Shown here: positions 9,759 to 19,371 of the stretch, one piece after another
How positions within the stretch are numbered: position 1 is the stretch's first letter
How the letters are laid out: every line of letters begins with the position of its first letter
NCBI RefSeq assembly: GCF_012562965.1
Contig: NZ_CP046228.1
Span: 64,325 to 128,324, forward strand
Length of the DNA stretch: 64,000 nucleotides
Direction of reading: 5' to 3'
DNA from: Enterobacteriaceae endosymbiont of Plateumaris rustica
GTDB taxonomy: Bacteria; Pseudomonadota; Gammaproteobacteria; Enterobacterales; Enterobacteriaceae
Notes under the pieces: model-generated
The model's database searches: none
Told to the model about the DNA's origin: nothing
What the model saw: only the letters and a program-made list of their open reading frames with translations
Translations under genes and position numbers: made by a program

Positions 9759-10403
9759 ATGTATAATTATAAAAATAATTTATTTATACGTTATTTAGGT
9801 ATAGAACCATGGATTTTAACATATAAAAAAATGAATGATTTTACTCAACAACGTAATAATTCTACATTAGATGAAATTTGGATGGTAGAACATACACCAG
9901 TTTTTACACAAGGAAGAACTTCTAAAAAAGAAGATATTCTATATTTCAATCATAAAATACCTATATTTTATAGTAATAGAGGTGGAAAAATTACATATCA
10001 TGCACCTGGACAACAATTAATGTATGTATTAATTAATTTAAAAAAACGTAATATTAATATACGTTCCTTAGTATTAATTTTAGAAAAGACTATAATAAAT
10101 ATTTTATTTTACATAGGAATAAAAGCAGATAAATTATTATATAATTATAATCCTGGTGTATATGTTTATAATAAAAAAATCGCGTCAATAGGATTAAAAA
10201 TATCTAGAGGATATTCATTACATGGTATTGCTATAAATGTCGATATGGATTTATTACCTTTTTCTTATATTAATCCATGTGGTTTAAGTCAATTAAAAAT
10301 GATTCAAATAAAAGATTTAATTCCTAGTGTTAAAATATCAATAATAAAAAATTTGATAATTAATGAATTTATGAAATTATTAAAAAAAAATAGTAAAATA
10401 TAA
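9759..10403 (+). CDS. lipB: lipoyl(octanoyl) transferase
   Basis: Moves octanoate from acyl carrier protein to the lipoyl domains of 2-oxoacid dehydrogenases and GcvH. Motifs: STLDEIWMVEHTPVFTQGR near residue 36, SNRGGKITYHAPGQQ near residue 72, the catalytic lysine in KIASIGLK near residue 144, and the acyl-thioester cysteine in NPCGLSQ near residue 177. Length 214 against 213 in E. coli. The octanoyl donor depends on the acpP/fab genes further along this window. LipA follows 52 nt downstream. Confidence 0.95.
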   Translation: MYNYKNNLFIRYLGIEPWILTYKKMNDFTQQRNNSTLDEIWMVEHTPVFTQGRTSKKEDILYFNHKIPIFYSNRGGKITYHAPGQQLMYVLINLKKRNINIRSLVLILEKTIINILFYIGIKADKLLYNYNPGVYVYNKKIASIGLKISRGYSLHGIAINVDMDLLPFSYINPCGLSQLKMIQIKDLIPSVKISIIKNLIINEFMKLLKKNSKI

Positions 10404-10455
10404 TTAATTTCATATTTAAAATTTAAATTCTATTTATAAATAATTAATAAATAAT

Positions 10456-11322
10456 ATGAAACATCCTTTTTTAAAAAAACCTGATTGGATAAAAATTAAA
10501 TTTTCTGAAAAAGATATTAATAAAGTTAAAAAAATTAAATCTATTATTAAAAAAAATAAATTACATTCTGTTTGTGAAGAAGCATCTTGTCCTAATATCA
10601 TAGAATGTTTTAGCAAAAAACAAGTAACTTTTATAATTTTAGGAAATATATGTACTAGAAATTGTCTATATTGTAATGTTATTAATGGGAGACCATTAAT
10701 TATTGATAATAATGAAGCATTAAATTTAGCTAATACTATTTATAAAATGAAATTAAAGTATGTAGTGATTACTTCTGTAAATAGAGATGATTTACATGAT
10801 GGAGGAGCTAAACAATTTTCTACATGTATAAAATTAATACGTAAAAAAAATCCTAATATTAAAATAGAAATTTTAGTTCCTGATTTTAAAAATTGTATTC
10901 ACAAAGCTTTAAAAATTATTAAAAAAACACTTCCTGATGTTTTTAATCATAATATAGAGACTGTAGAACGCTTATTTAAAATAATAAGACCTTCTGGAAA
11001 TTATCAAAAATCATTAATATTATTAAATCAATTTAAAAAAAATTTTCCTAACATTATAACAAAATCAGGATTAATGTTAGGTTTTGGAGAAACTAATGAA
11101 GAGTTATTTAATACTTTACATGATTTAAAATTTAATGGAGTTGATATTATTACAATAGGACAATATTTACAACCAACTAAAAAACATATTGCTGTTAAAA
11201 AATATATTAGTACATTAGAATTTAATGAAATAAGAAAAAAAGCTATTAATATGGGGTTTAAAACAGTAGTATGTGGTCCTTTTGTACGTTCTTCTTATAA
11301 TGCTCAAGATTATTTTTGTTAA
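10456..11322 (+). CDS. lipA: lipoyl synthase
   Basis: Radical-SAM enzyme that inserts two sulfurs into octanoyl groups. Both 4Fe-4S cluster motifs are intact: the auxiliary CEEASCPNIIEC near residue 40 and the radical-SAM CTRNCLYC near residue 67. HDGGA, DVFNHNIETV and the C-terminal GPFVRSSYNA also match LipA, the last holding the serine ligand of the auxiliary cluster. At 288 residues it is shorter than E. coli LipA (321): about 30 N-terminal residues before KKPDWIK and a few at the C-terminus are missing, without loss of known catalytic residues. Confidence 0.96.
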   Translation: MKHPFLKKPDWIKIKFSEKDINKVKKIKSIIKKNKLHSVCEEASCPNIIECFSKKQVTFIILGNICTRNCLYCNVINGRPLIIDNNEALNLANTIYKMKLKYVVITSVNRDDLHDGGAKQFSTCIKLIRKKNPNIKIEILVPDFKNCIHKALKIIKKTLPDVFNHNIETVERLFKIIRPSGNYQKSLILLNQFKKNFPNIITKSGLMLGFGETNEELFNTLHDLKFNGVDIITIGQYLQPTKKHIAVKKYISTLEFNEIRKKAINMGFKTVVCGPFVRSSYNAQDYFC

Positions 11323-11331
11323 AATATTTTA

Positions 11332-11460
11332 TGCCTCTGAATAATTTAAAATCTTTTTATAACATTTTTTAAAACAAAATTTTCATTATTAAAAAAATTT
11401 CTGATATATTTTGTTTTGTTAATAAATATTAAAAATCAAAAATTTAAACTCTCAGAGGCA
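11332..11460. other. nested inverted repeat; candidate structured RNA or bidirectional terminator
   Basis: Between the convergent lipA and cspE genes lies a 129-nt element closed by a 9-bp inverted repeat, TGCCTCTGA (11332-11340) with TCAGAGGCA (11452-11460), rich in G/C for this genome. Inside are TTTAAA (11345-11350 with 11443-11448), a T-run/A-run pair (11354-11358 with 11438-11442), and a perfect 10-bp repeat AAAACAAAAT (11371-11380) with ATTTTGTTTT (11408-11417). Stacked together these make a rod-like fold on either strand. It could be the 3' end of cspE mRNA, a shared terminator or a small RNA gene. I recognise no known RNA family. Confidence 0.5.
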
Positions 11461-11500
11461 ACAGGATATATAAAACTTTCTAAAATACTAATAATATAAT

Positions 11501-11710
11501 TTAAATAGCAATTACATTAGCAGCAGAAGGACCTTTGGCTCCGTTAGTGATTTCGAATTCTACTTTTTGACCTTCAGTTAATGTTTTAAATCCATTGCTT
11601 TGAATAGCAGAAAAATGTACAAAAACATCTTTACTACCATCTTCAGGAGTAATGAAACCAAAACCTTTAGATTCATTAAACCACTTAACGTTACCTTTAA
11701 TCTTGGACAT
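11501..11710 (-). CDS. cspE: cold-shock-like RNA chaperone CspE/CspC
   Basis: Single-stranded nucleic-acid chaperone of 69 residues. It keeps both RNA-binding motifs, KGFGFIT near residue 15 and VFVHF near residue 29, and the C-terminal [10 protein letters not shown], almost identical to E. coli CspE. The ATG at 11710 is used, behind AAGGTAACAATTG, rather than the TTG just before it. Its base composition is markedly less AT-rich than its neighbours, which fits a very highly expressed conserved gene. The lipA-cspE neighbourhood (lipA-tatE-crcB-pagP-cspE in E. coli) supports CspE over CspC. Confidence 0.94.
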   Translation of the reverse strand: MSKIKGNVKWFNESKGFGFITPEDGSKDVFVHFSAIQSNGFKTLTEGQKVEFEITNGAKGPSAANVIAI

Positions 11711-11790
11711 CAATTGTTACCTTTAAATAAAAATAGACACTGAAGTGTGTCAATCAAAGTACATCAATTAATAATTCATTTGTCTAGTGA
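11711..11790 (-). promoter_or_regulatory. cspE 5' leader with two short hairpins
   Basis: Upstream of cspE two small inverted repeats stand out. ACACTGAAGTGT, centred near 11739, folds back on itself, and on the minus strand ATTTGT and ACAAAT (about 11768-11788) form a 6-bp stem around an 8-nt loop. Csp-family leaders in enterobacteria fold into regulatory structures controlling stability and translation; that role is inferred here, not shown. Confidence 0.35.
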
Positions 11791-11905
11791 AACAAATCAA
11801 AAAAGTGAGAAATGTCGAATTTTTTAAAATATTTTTTTAAAATATTTTATTTTTATTTATTTTTTACATATAAAATATTTTTAATTTAAAAAGGTATAAT
11901 TTTTT

Positions 11906-12688
11906 ATGAAATTATTATTAGGAAAAAAAATACTAATTACAGGTATAATAAACCAATTTTCTATAGCATATGGAATAGCTAAAGCTATGTATAATAATAA
12001 GGCAGAGTTAATTTTTACATATCAAAAAAAAAAAAATAAAGAAAAAATAGAAAAATTAGTAAAAAATATGACAAATTATCCAATAATTAAATGTGATGTA
12101 TCTAAAGATAATGATATAAAATCTTTATTTATTAAAATATCTAAATTTTGGAAAAAATTTAATGGGTTTATACATTCTATTGCTTTTGCTCCAAAAAATG
12201 AATTAACAGGAAGTTTTATTAAAAATACATCAAGGAAAGGATTTCAAATAGCTCATAATATTAGTTCATATAGTTTAACAGCTATGGTTAAAGAATGTAA
12301 AAATATGTTATATCCTAAATCTTCAATAGTTTCTTTATCATATTTAGGTTCTAATAGAGTAATATCTAATTATAATGTAATGGGATTAGCAAAAGCATCA
12401 TTAGAAGCTAATATTCGTTATATAGCATATGACATTGGTAAAGAAAATATCAGAATTAATGGAATATCTTCTTCTCCTATAAAAACTTTAGCTTCATCAG
12501 GAATTAATGATTTTAATAATATAATAAAATATTATAATAAAATGACTCCACTATCATATAAGATTACAATAAATGATATTGGTAATGTTGCTGTATTTTT
12601 ATGTTCTGATTTATCATGTGGTATTACTGGAGAAATAATTAATGTAGATGGAGGATTTAATATTATAGGTATTAATAAAAACTTTTAA
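11906..12688 (+). CDS. fabI: enoyl-[acyl-carrier-protein] reductase (NADH)
   Basis: Performs the last reduction of each fatty-acid elongation cycle. The 260-residue SDR protein has the FabI nucleotide-binding start KKILITGI..FSIAYGIAKAM and the catalytic residues in SYLGS and NYNVMGLAKAS (equivalents of E. coli Tyr146, Tyr156, Lys163), followed by LCSDLSCGITGEIINVDGG. The AGPI motif reads SSPI. A run of 13 A at 12024-12036 codes in frame for QKKKN, so polymerase slippage would give mixed products. It stands alone between the cspE leader and pntA. Confidence 0.95.
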   Translation: MKLLLGKKILITGIINQFSIAYGIAKAMYNNKAELIFTYQKKKNKEKIEKLVKNMTNYPIIKCDVSKDNDIKSLFIKISKFWKKFNGFIHSIAFAPKNELTGSFIKNTSRKGFQIAHNISSYSLTAMVKECKNMLYPKSSIVSLSYLGSNRVISNYNVMGLAKASLEANIRYIAYDIGKENIRINGISSSPIKTLASSGINDFNNIIKYYNKMTPLSYKITINDIGNVAVFLCSDLSCGITGEIINVDGGFNIIGINKNF

Positions 12689-12827
12689 TTTTATTAAAAT
12701 AATTTATTTAAATATAAATTTGATAATATTTTTAATAAATGATAATTTTTATATTTAAAAAAATTTTTTCATATAATGAATAAAATAAATTTATAAATTA
12801 AATTTTATATAAAATAAGGAATTAATA

Positions 12828-14366
12828 ATGATAATTGGCATACCAAAAGAAAAATTATTAAATGAAACAAGAGTAGCTATTACTCCTATATCAGCTAAAA
12901 AATTAATAAAATTAGGATTTACTATTTTTATTGAAAAATGTGCAGGAAAAAATGCTTATTTTCAAGATAAAGATTATATTAATATAGGTGCAAAAATTGT
13001 TAATAATAATGAAGTTTGGAATACTGATATTATAATAAAAATTAATCCTCCTGATACAGAAGAAATTAAATTATTAAAAAATAATAGTATATTAATTAGT
13101 TTTATTTTTCCTGCAAAAAATTCTCTTTTATTAGAAAAATTAGCAATTAAAAATATTACAACTATATCTATGGATTCAGTACCTAGAATTTCTAGAGCAC
13201 AATCTGTAGATGCTTTAAGTTCTATGAGTAATTTAATTGGATATAGAAGTATTATAGAATCAGCTTATTTATTTGGTAGATCACTTAATGGACAAATTAC
13301 AGCTGCAGGTAAAAATCCATCAGCAAAAATAATAGTAATAGGTGCTGGAGTTGCTGGATTATCTGCTATTGCAACGGCAAGAAGTTTAGGAGCAACAGTT
13401 AAAGCTTTTGATACTAGAAAAGAAGTAAAAGAACAAATTAATAGTATGGGTGCTATGTTTCTTCAATTTAAAAAAGAATCTAATAATATAGATTATTACA
13501 AATCTTCTCATTTAAACCAAATAAACTCAGAAATTAAACTTTTATCAAATTATATAAAAGAAACAGATATTATTATTACTACTGCATTAATACCAGGTAA
13601 AAAAGCTCCTATTTTAATTAATAAAGAAATGATTCAAAATATGAAACCTGGAAGTATAATTTTTGATTTAGCAGCTGATAATGGTGGTAATTGTATATTA
13701 ACTCAAAAAAATAAAATTGTTATAACTTCAAATAATATAAAGATAATAGGTTATATTAACTTACTTAATAAAATGCCTATACAAGCTTCTCAATTATATA
13801 GTAATAATATTATAAATTTAATAAAATTATTATCTAAAAATGGTAAAAAATTAAATATTGATTTCAAAGATGAAATTATACGTAATATGACAGTTACTTA
13901 TGATAAAAAAATTATTTGGCCTGCACCTTTACCTAAAGAAAAAAAATTTGAACAAAGTTTAAAAAATTCATATAATTTTAAAAAAGATAAAAATATAAAA
14001 AATAAAAAAGAAAATGTTTTTTTAAAATATATAAAACAATATTTTTTTATAATTTTAAGTTTATTTTTTATTTATATTATAAAATTTATTCCTAAACAAA
14101 CAATACCTCATTTTATAATATTTTTATTATCTTGTATAATAGGTTACTATGTTGTATGGAATGTTAGTCATAAATTACATACTCCTTTAATGTCAGTAAC
14201 TAATGCAATTTCAGGTATTATTATTATAGGTGCTATATCTCAAATTAATAATAATAATATATTAATAACTTCGTTATCATTTTTGGGAATATTAGTATCT
14301 AGTATAAATATTTTTGGTGGATTAACTATAACTCAACGTATGTTAAAAATGTTTAATAAAAATTAA
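12828..14366 (+). CDS. pntA: NAD(P) transhydrogenase subunit alpha
   Basis: Proton-translocating transhydrogenase subunit that binds NAD(H). It begins [20 protein letters not shown], has the Rossmann motif [18 protein letters not shown] near residue 170, and ends with about four membrane segments from residue 400. Length 512 (510 in E. coli), so domain I and the first membrane part are fused as in enterobacteria. SD AAGGA precedes the ATG. pntB follows after 13 nt. Together they convert NADH and the proton gradient into NADPH for FabG and biosynthetic reductions. Confidence 0.96.
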   Translation: MIIGIPKEKLLNETRVAITPISAKKLIKLGFTIFIEKCAGKNAYFQDKDYINIGAKIVNNNEVWNTDIIIKINPPDTEEIKLLKNNSILISFIFPAKNSLLLEKLAIKNITTISMDSVPRISRAQSVDALSSMSNLIGYRSIIESAYLFGRSLNGQITAAGKNPSAKIIVIGAGVAGLSAIATARSLGATVKAFDTRKEVKEQINSMGAMFLQFKKESNNIDYYKSSHLNQINSEIKLLSNYIKETDIIITTALIPGKKAPILINKEMIQNMKPGSIIFDLAADNGGNCILTQKNKIVITSNNIKIIGYINLLNKMPIQASQLYSNNIINLIKLLSKNGKKLNIDFKDEIIRNMTVTYDKKIIWPAPLPKEKKFEQSLKNSYNFKKDKNIKNKKENVFLKYIKQYFFIILSLFFIYIIKFIPKQTIPHFIIFLLSCIIGYYVVWNVSHKLHTPLMSVTNAISGIIIIGAISQINNNNILITSLSFLGILVSSINIFGGLTITQRMLKMFNKN

Positions 14367-14379
14367 GAGGTATTAATAG

Positions 14380-15771
14380 ATGTTTGATGGACTAGCAATA
14401 GTTATATATACTATATCTTCAATATTATTTATATTTAGTCTTGCAAGTCTTTCTCAAAAAGAAACCTCTCAAAAAGGTATTTTTTTTGCTATAAGTGGTA
14501 TGATTATTGCAGTAATAACTACTATTTTACAATCACAATTTAATAATATTAGTTATATATTAATAGCGATTATCTTAGGAGGTATTATTGGTATAAATAT
14601 ATCTAAAAAAATAGATATGACAAAAATGCCTCAATTAATTGCTATATTACATAGTTTTGTAGGTTTAACTGCAATTTTTGTAGGATTAAATAGTTATTTA
14701 GCAATCTATTATAATGTAAATAAAATACATGATTGTATAAAATTAATAGAAATATTTATTAGTATTTTTATAGGTTCTATTACTTTTATAGGATCTATTA
14801 TTGCATTTGGTAAATTATCAGGAATAATTACACCAAAAGCTTATAATTTTAAATTTAAAAAATTAATAAATATTATTACATTATTTATTTCTATTTTATT
14901 AATGTTAATATTTGTACAAACAAAATATATTTTTGTACAAATTTTATCATTAATATTTATGATACATATTTCATTAATATTTGGTTTATATTTAATAATT
15001 AGTATAGGTGGTGCTGATATGCCTGTAGTAATTTCAATGCTGAATTCATATTCAGGTTGGGCTGCTGCAGCTTCTGGATTTATGTTAAATAATGATTTAC
15101 TTATTATTACTGGAGCATTAGTTGGTTCTTCCGGAGCAATATTATCATATTTAATGTGTAAGGGTATGAATAGATCATTTCTTAATGTAATATTTGGAGG
15201 ATTAGAAAGTAAAAAAAGTAATAATATTATTGAAAATGATATTGAAAAACAATATAAAAAAATTTCTATAAAGGAAACAGTAGAAATTTTAAAAGAATCA
15301 AGTAATGTTATCATAATTCCTGGATATGGAATGGCTGTAGCACAAGCTCAACATTCTATTTCAGAAATGGTAAAAAAATTAAATTTTTATAATATTAAAG
15401 TAAGATTTGCTATTCATCCAGTAGCAGGAAGATTACCAGGACATATGAATGTTTTATTAGCTGAAGCAAATATTCCTTATGAAATAATATTAGAAATGGA
15501 TGAAATTAATAAAGATTTTTTTAATACTGATACTGTTTTAGTTATAGGAGCTAATGATACTGTTAATCCATCTGCTCAAGAAGATAAAAATAGTCCAATT
15601 TCAGGTATGCCTATATTAGAAGCATGGAAAGCAAAAAATATTATTATTTTTAAAAGAAGTATGAATTATGGATATTCTGGTATTACAAATCCTTTATTTT
15701 ATAAAAATAATAGTTATATGTTATTTGGAGATGCAAAAGAAACAATTAATAAAATTTTAACAATACTTTAA
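14380..15771 (+). CDS. pntB: NAD(P) transhydrogenase subunit beta
   Basis: Membrane subunit and NADP(H)-binding domain III of the transhydrogenase. Roughly eight to nine hydrophobic segments fill residues 1-260, including the conserved GGADMPVVISMLNSYSGWAAAASG. The NADP-binding part follows with GYGMAVAQAQH, HPVAGRLPGHMNVLLAEA, and DTVNPSAQED near residue 400. Length 463 against 462 in E. coli. Translation starts behind AAGAGG, 13 nt after pntA, and a strong hairpin follows the stop. Confidence 0.97.
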   Translation: MFDGLAIVIYTISSILFIFSLASLSQKETSQKGIFFAISGMIIAVITTILQSQFNNISYILIAIILGGIIGINISKKIDMTKMPQLIAILHSFVGLTAIFVGLNSYLAIYYNVNKIHDCIKLIEIFISIFIGSITFIGSIIAFGKLSGIITPKAYNFKFKKLINIITLFISILLMLIFVQTKYIFVQILSLIFMIHISLIFGLYLIISIGGADMPVVISMLNSYSGWAAAASGFMLNNDLLIITGALVGSSGAILSYLMCKGMNRSFLNVIFGGLESKKSNNIIENDIEKQYKKISIKETVEILKESSNVIIIPGYGMAVAQAQHSISEMVKKLNFYNIKVRFAIHPVAGRLPGHMNVLLAEANIPYEIILEMDEINKDFFNTDTVLVIGANDTVNPSAQEDKNSPISGMPILEAWKAKNIIIFKRSMNYGYSGITNPLFYKNNSYMLFGDAKETINKILTIL

Positions 15772-15783
15772 TAAAATATTTAT

Positions 15784-15826
15784 AGTTGATTCTAGATGAT
15801 AATAAAATAAATTACTAGAATCAACT
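15784..15826 (+). terminator. hairpin terminator after pntAB
   Basis: A perfect 12-bp stem, AGTTGATTCTAG (15784-15795) with CTAGAATCAACT (15815-15826), surrounds a 19-nt AT loop and is followed by TTTT. It lies 12 nt after the pntB stop. The remaining bases up to the end of rne (15831-16022) are AT-rich and show nothing else. Confidence 0.7.
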
Positions 15827-16022
15827 TTTAAAAAATTCATAAATTAATATTACTAAAAATAATTTTATATTTTAATATTTTTAAATAAAAAAATTAAAAA
15901 TTTTATTAAAAATAAAACAATTTTTAGAAAAAAATATTATAAAATTAATTTTTTTAAATAATTAAAATTTTTTTAAATTTATTTTTTATTTGATAAAAAG
16001 ATTAATAAATAAAACTTATAAT

Positions 16023-17819
16023 TTAAATAAATTTTATTAAAAAAAACTTCAATCTTTTGAAAATAATTTTTTGTATAAAATAAATTATTTTTTTAATAAG
16101 ATTTAATTTAATATTATTAAATTTATGATTAAAATTTTTTTTTATAATATTATTAATTTTTGAAAAAAAAACAAAATTTTTATTCTTTTTAATAATTTTA
16201 TTTTGATTTTTAATTGTTAATTCTTTATTTTGAATTAAATATTTTTTGAAGAATGAATATAAATATTTATTATGGTAAAATTTATAATTTAAATTATAAA
16301 TTTTTATTATAGAATTATTAATATTTTTCTTATCTTCTCCATGACAAATACGTAAAATAGAATAATTAGGAGTATTTATTTGATCATTTGGAATAATAAA
16401 AGTTCGTATACCATTTTTTCTATTTTCAATAGTATTAATAAATTTTCTTTTTTGATTTAATAAATATGAAGCTATTTTTACAGGAACTATTACATATATT
16501 TCTTTAGTATTATCTTTTAATGCTTCCTCTTCAATTAATCTTAAAATTGATAAAGATAATGATTTATTATTTCTTATAGTTCCATTTCCTATACATCTAG
16601 GACAAATAAAGTGATTTAATTCTCTTAAAGATGAATTAATCCTTTGACGAGACATTTCTAATAATCCAAATTTTGATATATGATTCATTTGTATTTTAGC
16701 TTTATCTTGATTTACTTTATTTCTTAAACGTTGTTCAACAGCTCTTTGGTGTTCTAAAGAAGACATATCAATAAAATCAATAACAATTAAACCACCTATA
16801 TCACGTAATCTTAATTGTCTTGCAATTTCATCAGTTGCTTCTAAATTAATATTAAAAGCTGTTTCTTCAATATTTATTCCTTTAGTTGCTTTAGCAGAAT
16901 TTACATCAACTGATGTAAGTGCTTCAGTTGTATCAATAACTATTGATCCACCAGAAAATAAATTTACTTTTCTTTGGAATATAGTTTCTATTTGTGATTC
17001 TATTTTATAATAACTAAATAATGGTATTTTACCAGAATATAGTTTGATTTTATGATTAAAATCAGATCTTCCTAATAAATTAATATATTTTTTAGCTAAT
17101 TTTAATATTTCTGGATTGTCTATAAGAATTTCATTAATATCTGTACAAAGATAATCTCTAAATGATCTCATAATTACATTACTTTCTTGATGTATTAAAA
17201 ATGGTGCTGGCTTACTATTAGCTATTTTATTAATTAATTTCCAATGCTTTAATCTAAATTGTAAATCATATTCTAATTCTTGATTATTTTTACCTAATCC
17301 TGCAGTACGTATTATTAAACCCATATCTTTAGGTAATTTTAATGATAATAAAATTTTTTTTAATTCATTTCTTTTCTCACCTTCAATTCTTTTTGAAATT
17401 CCTCCTACTTTAGGATTATTAGGCATTAAAACTAAATATGTTCCTGCTAAACTTATAAATGTAGTTAATGATGCTCCCTTATTTCCTCTTTCTTCTTTAT
17501 TAATTTGTACGATTAATTCTTTTCCTTCATATAAATATTTTTTAATATTTTTTTTTTTTAAAATAATTTTATTTAAATTATTAGTAATATATTCATTAGC
17601 AATTTCTTTAAAAGGTAAAAATCCATGTTTACTAGTACCATAATCTACAAAAACAGCTTCTAAACTTTGTTCAATATGAGAAATTTTTCCTTTATATATA
17701 TTAGATTTTTTTTGTTTATAATTATTATTAGATATATCTAAATTATATAATTTTTGTCCATCAATTATAGCTATACGCAATTCCTCGTGTTGAGTGGCAT
17801 TTATTAACATTCTTTTCAT
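16023..17819 (-). CDS. rne: ribonuclease E, catalytic half with short tail
   Basis: Endoribonuclease for mRNA decay and rRNA/tRNA processing. Residues 1 to about 515 align with the catalytic half of E. coli RNase E: start MKRMLINATQHEELRIAIIDGQ, S1 region NIYKGKISHIEQSLEAVFVDYG, the 5'-sensor region, catalytic aspartates in TSVDVNSA and IVIDFIDM, and the Zn-link CPRCIGNG. RNase G can be excluded by the start and this closer match. The product has only 598 residues (1061 in E. coli). The degradosome scaffold is gone, replaced by about 80 lysine/asparagine-rich residues ending in an amphipathic KKIIYFIQKIIFKRLKFF segment. It is divergent from rluC as in E. coli. Confidence 0.93.
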   Translation of the reverse strand: MKRMLINATQHEELRIAIIDGQKLYNLDISNNNYKQKKSNIYKGKISHIEQSLEAVFVDYGTSKHGFLPFKEIANEYITNNLNKIILKKKNIKKYLYEGKELIVQINKEERGNKGASLTTFISLAGTYLVLMPNNPKVGGISKRIEGEKRNELKKILLSLKLPKDMGLIIRTAGLGKNNQELEYDLQFRLKHWKLINKIANSKPAPFLIHQESNVIMRSFRDYLCTDINEILIDNPEILKLAKKYINLLGRSDFNHKIKLYSGKIPLFSYYKIESQIETIFQRKVNLFSGGSIVIDTTEALTSVDVNSAKATKGINIEETAFNINLEATDEIARQLRLRDIGGLIVIDFIDMSSLEHQRAVEQRLRNKVNQDKAKIQMNHISKFGLLEMSRQRINSSLRELNHFICPRCIGNGTIRNNKSLSLSILRLIEEEALKDNTKEIYVIVPVKIASYLLNQKRKFINTIENRKNGIRTFIIPNDQINTPNYSILRICHGEDKKNINNSIIKIYNLNYKFYHNKYLYSFFKKYLIQNKELTIKNQNKIIKKNKNFVFFSKINNIIKKNFNHKFNNIKLNLIKKIIYFIQKIIFKRLKFFLIKFI

Positions 17820-17892
17820 TATAACTTACTCATTATTTTTATATAAAATTTATCATTTTATTAAAATTATTTAATTATATAAAATATAGTAT

Positions 17893-17920
17893 TTATTTTA
17901 GAAAAGGATTACTAAAATAA
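17893..17920 (-). promoter_or_regulatory. hairpin in rne leader / rne-rluC spacer
   Basis: TTATTTTAG (17893-17901) and CTAAAATAA (17912-17920) form a 9-bp stem with a 10-nt loop, about 75 nt upstream of the rne ATG. E. coli rne has a long structured leader used for autoregulation, so this may be a remnant, but sequence similarity is not evident. The rest of the 290-nt divergent spacer (17820-18109) is AT-rich without other recognisable elements. Confidence 0.35.
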
Positions 17921-18109
17921 TTTATTAATATTTTTAATAAAAAAATATTAAATATTATTTTTATATGTTATTCTTAATAAAATGGTTTTTTTGTATGTTT
18001 TATTTATTAAATAGTAAAAATATAATAAATAATCTTAATTATTCATTCTAACATAAAAATATACTATTCAAATAATTATTTTTATTAATAAATAGTTATT
18101 ATTATTTAT

Positions 18110-19075
18110 ATGGATTTTCAAAATTTTATGTATAAAAAAATAAATAATCAATTAATAATACCTAATTATATAGATTTACAAAGAGTTGATAATTTTTTAA
18201 TTACAAAATTTAAAAATATTCCTAAAAGTTTTATTTATAGAATTTTAAGACAAGGAAAAATAAGAGTTAATAAAAAAAAAGTAAAACCAAATTTTAAAAT
18301 AAAATCACAAGATATACTACAATTTCCTTTAATATATATAAAAAATATTCAAAAAAATAAAATATTACTTAATAAAAAGAAAATTGATTTTTTTAAAAAA
18401 ATGATTTTGTTTGAAGATAAATATATTTTTGCAATAAATAAACCTTCAGGAATTGCTGTTCATGGAGGTAGTGGTATAAATTTTGGTATTATTGAAAATT
18501 TTCGTATTATATTTACAAAAATTAAATTTTTAGAATTAGTACATAGAATAGATAAAGAAACTTCTGGTATATTATTAATCGCAAAAAAAAGATCAATATT
18601 AAAAATATTACATAAACAATTCCGCGAAAATAATATTTTAAAAAATTATATAGCTTTAGTTAAAGGAAATTATACTAAAAATAATTACGGTTTTATAAAA
18701 AGTTTTTTATTAAAAAAAAACAATAATAATAAAATTAAAGTAATAACACATAGTACATTAGGTAAATATTCAGAAACAAAATTTAAAATTATAAAATATT
18801 ACAAATTTATGATGTTATTAAACATAACACCTTTAACAGGACGTACTCATCAAATTAGAGTACATATGTCTCATATCGGTCATCCTATTGCTTATGATCA
18901 ACGTTATGGAGATATTAATTTTAATTTAAATTTAAAAAAAAAAATAGGTTTAAATAGATTATTTTTACATGCACAAAAAATAAAATTTATGCATCCAATA
19001 ACAAATAAAAAAATTTGTATTTATGCTCCATTAAATAATGAATTAAATAATTGTTTATTAAAATTAAATTATTAA
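18110..19075 (+). CDS. rluC: 23S rRNA pseudouridine synthase RluC
   Basis: Modifies 23S rRNA uridines 955, 2504 and 2580 in E. coli. An N-terminal S4-like RNA-binding domain (FIYRILRQGKIRVNKKK near residue 42) precedes the catalytic domain with NKPSGIAVHGG, the catalytic aspartate in HRIDKETSGILL near residue 145, and GRTHQIRVHMSHIGHPI near residue 242. Length 321 (319 in E. coli). The rne-divergent position supports RluC over RluD or RluA. Confidence 0.94.
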   Translation: MDFQNFMYKKINNQLIIPNYIDLQRVDNFLITKFKNIPKSFIYRILRQGKIRVNKKKVKPNFKIKSQDILQFPLIYIKNIQKNKILLNKKKIDFFKKMILFEDKYIFAINKPSGIAVHGGSGINFGIIENFRIIFTKIKFLELVHRIDKETSGILLIAKKRSILKILHKQFRENNILKNYIALVKGNYTKNNYGFIKSFLLKKNNNNKIKVITHSTLGKYSETKFKIIKYYKFMMLLNITPLTGRTHQIRVHMSHIGHPIAYDQRYGDINFNLNLKKKIGLNRLFLHAQKIKFMHPITNKKICIYAPLNNELNNCLLKLNY

Positions 19076-19161
19076 TTGTACAAGTATTTTTTATTGAATA
19101 TCATAATATTTAAATATATAATTTATATATTATCTATATATAAAAAATAAAGGAATAGTAT

Positions 19162-19332
19162 ATGGCTGTACAAAAAAGTAAAAAATCTAGATCTAAAAGA
19201 GGTATGCGTCGTTCTCATAACTCATTATCTGAAAATAAAATTTTATTATTTGATAAAAAATCAGGAAAAAAACATTTATACCATAATATGACATCGAATG
19301 GTTTTTATAAAGGTAAAAAAATATTAAATTAA
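19162..19332 (+). CDS. rpmF: 50S ribosomal protein L32
   Basis: A 56-residue protein, [20 protein letters not shown] at the start, with the family pattern [11 protein letters not shown]; the C-terminal half is shortened and diverged relative to E. coli L32 (57 residues). SD AAAGGAA precedes the ATG. It lies between rluC and fabD, where E. coli has yceD-rpmF-plsX-fabH-fabD. The upstream yceD and downstream plsX and fabH are absent. Confidence 0.93.
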   Translation: MAVQKSKKSRSKRGMRRSHNSLSENKILLFDKKSGKKHLYHNMTSNGFYKGKKILN

Positions 19333-19371
19333 TAATTTTATTTTTAACATAATTATTAAAGGAGTGTTGAT

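Noticed and set aside
14841-15314. 157-codon frame antisense to pntB
   Set aside because: It mirrors a strongly conserved membrane protein; no family resemblance or ribosome site.
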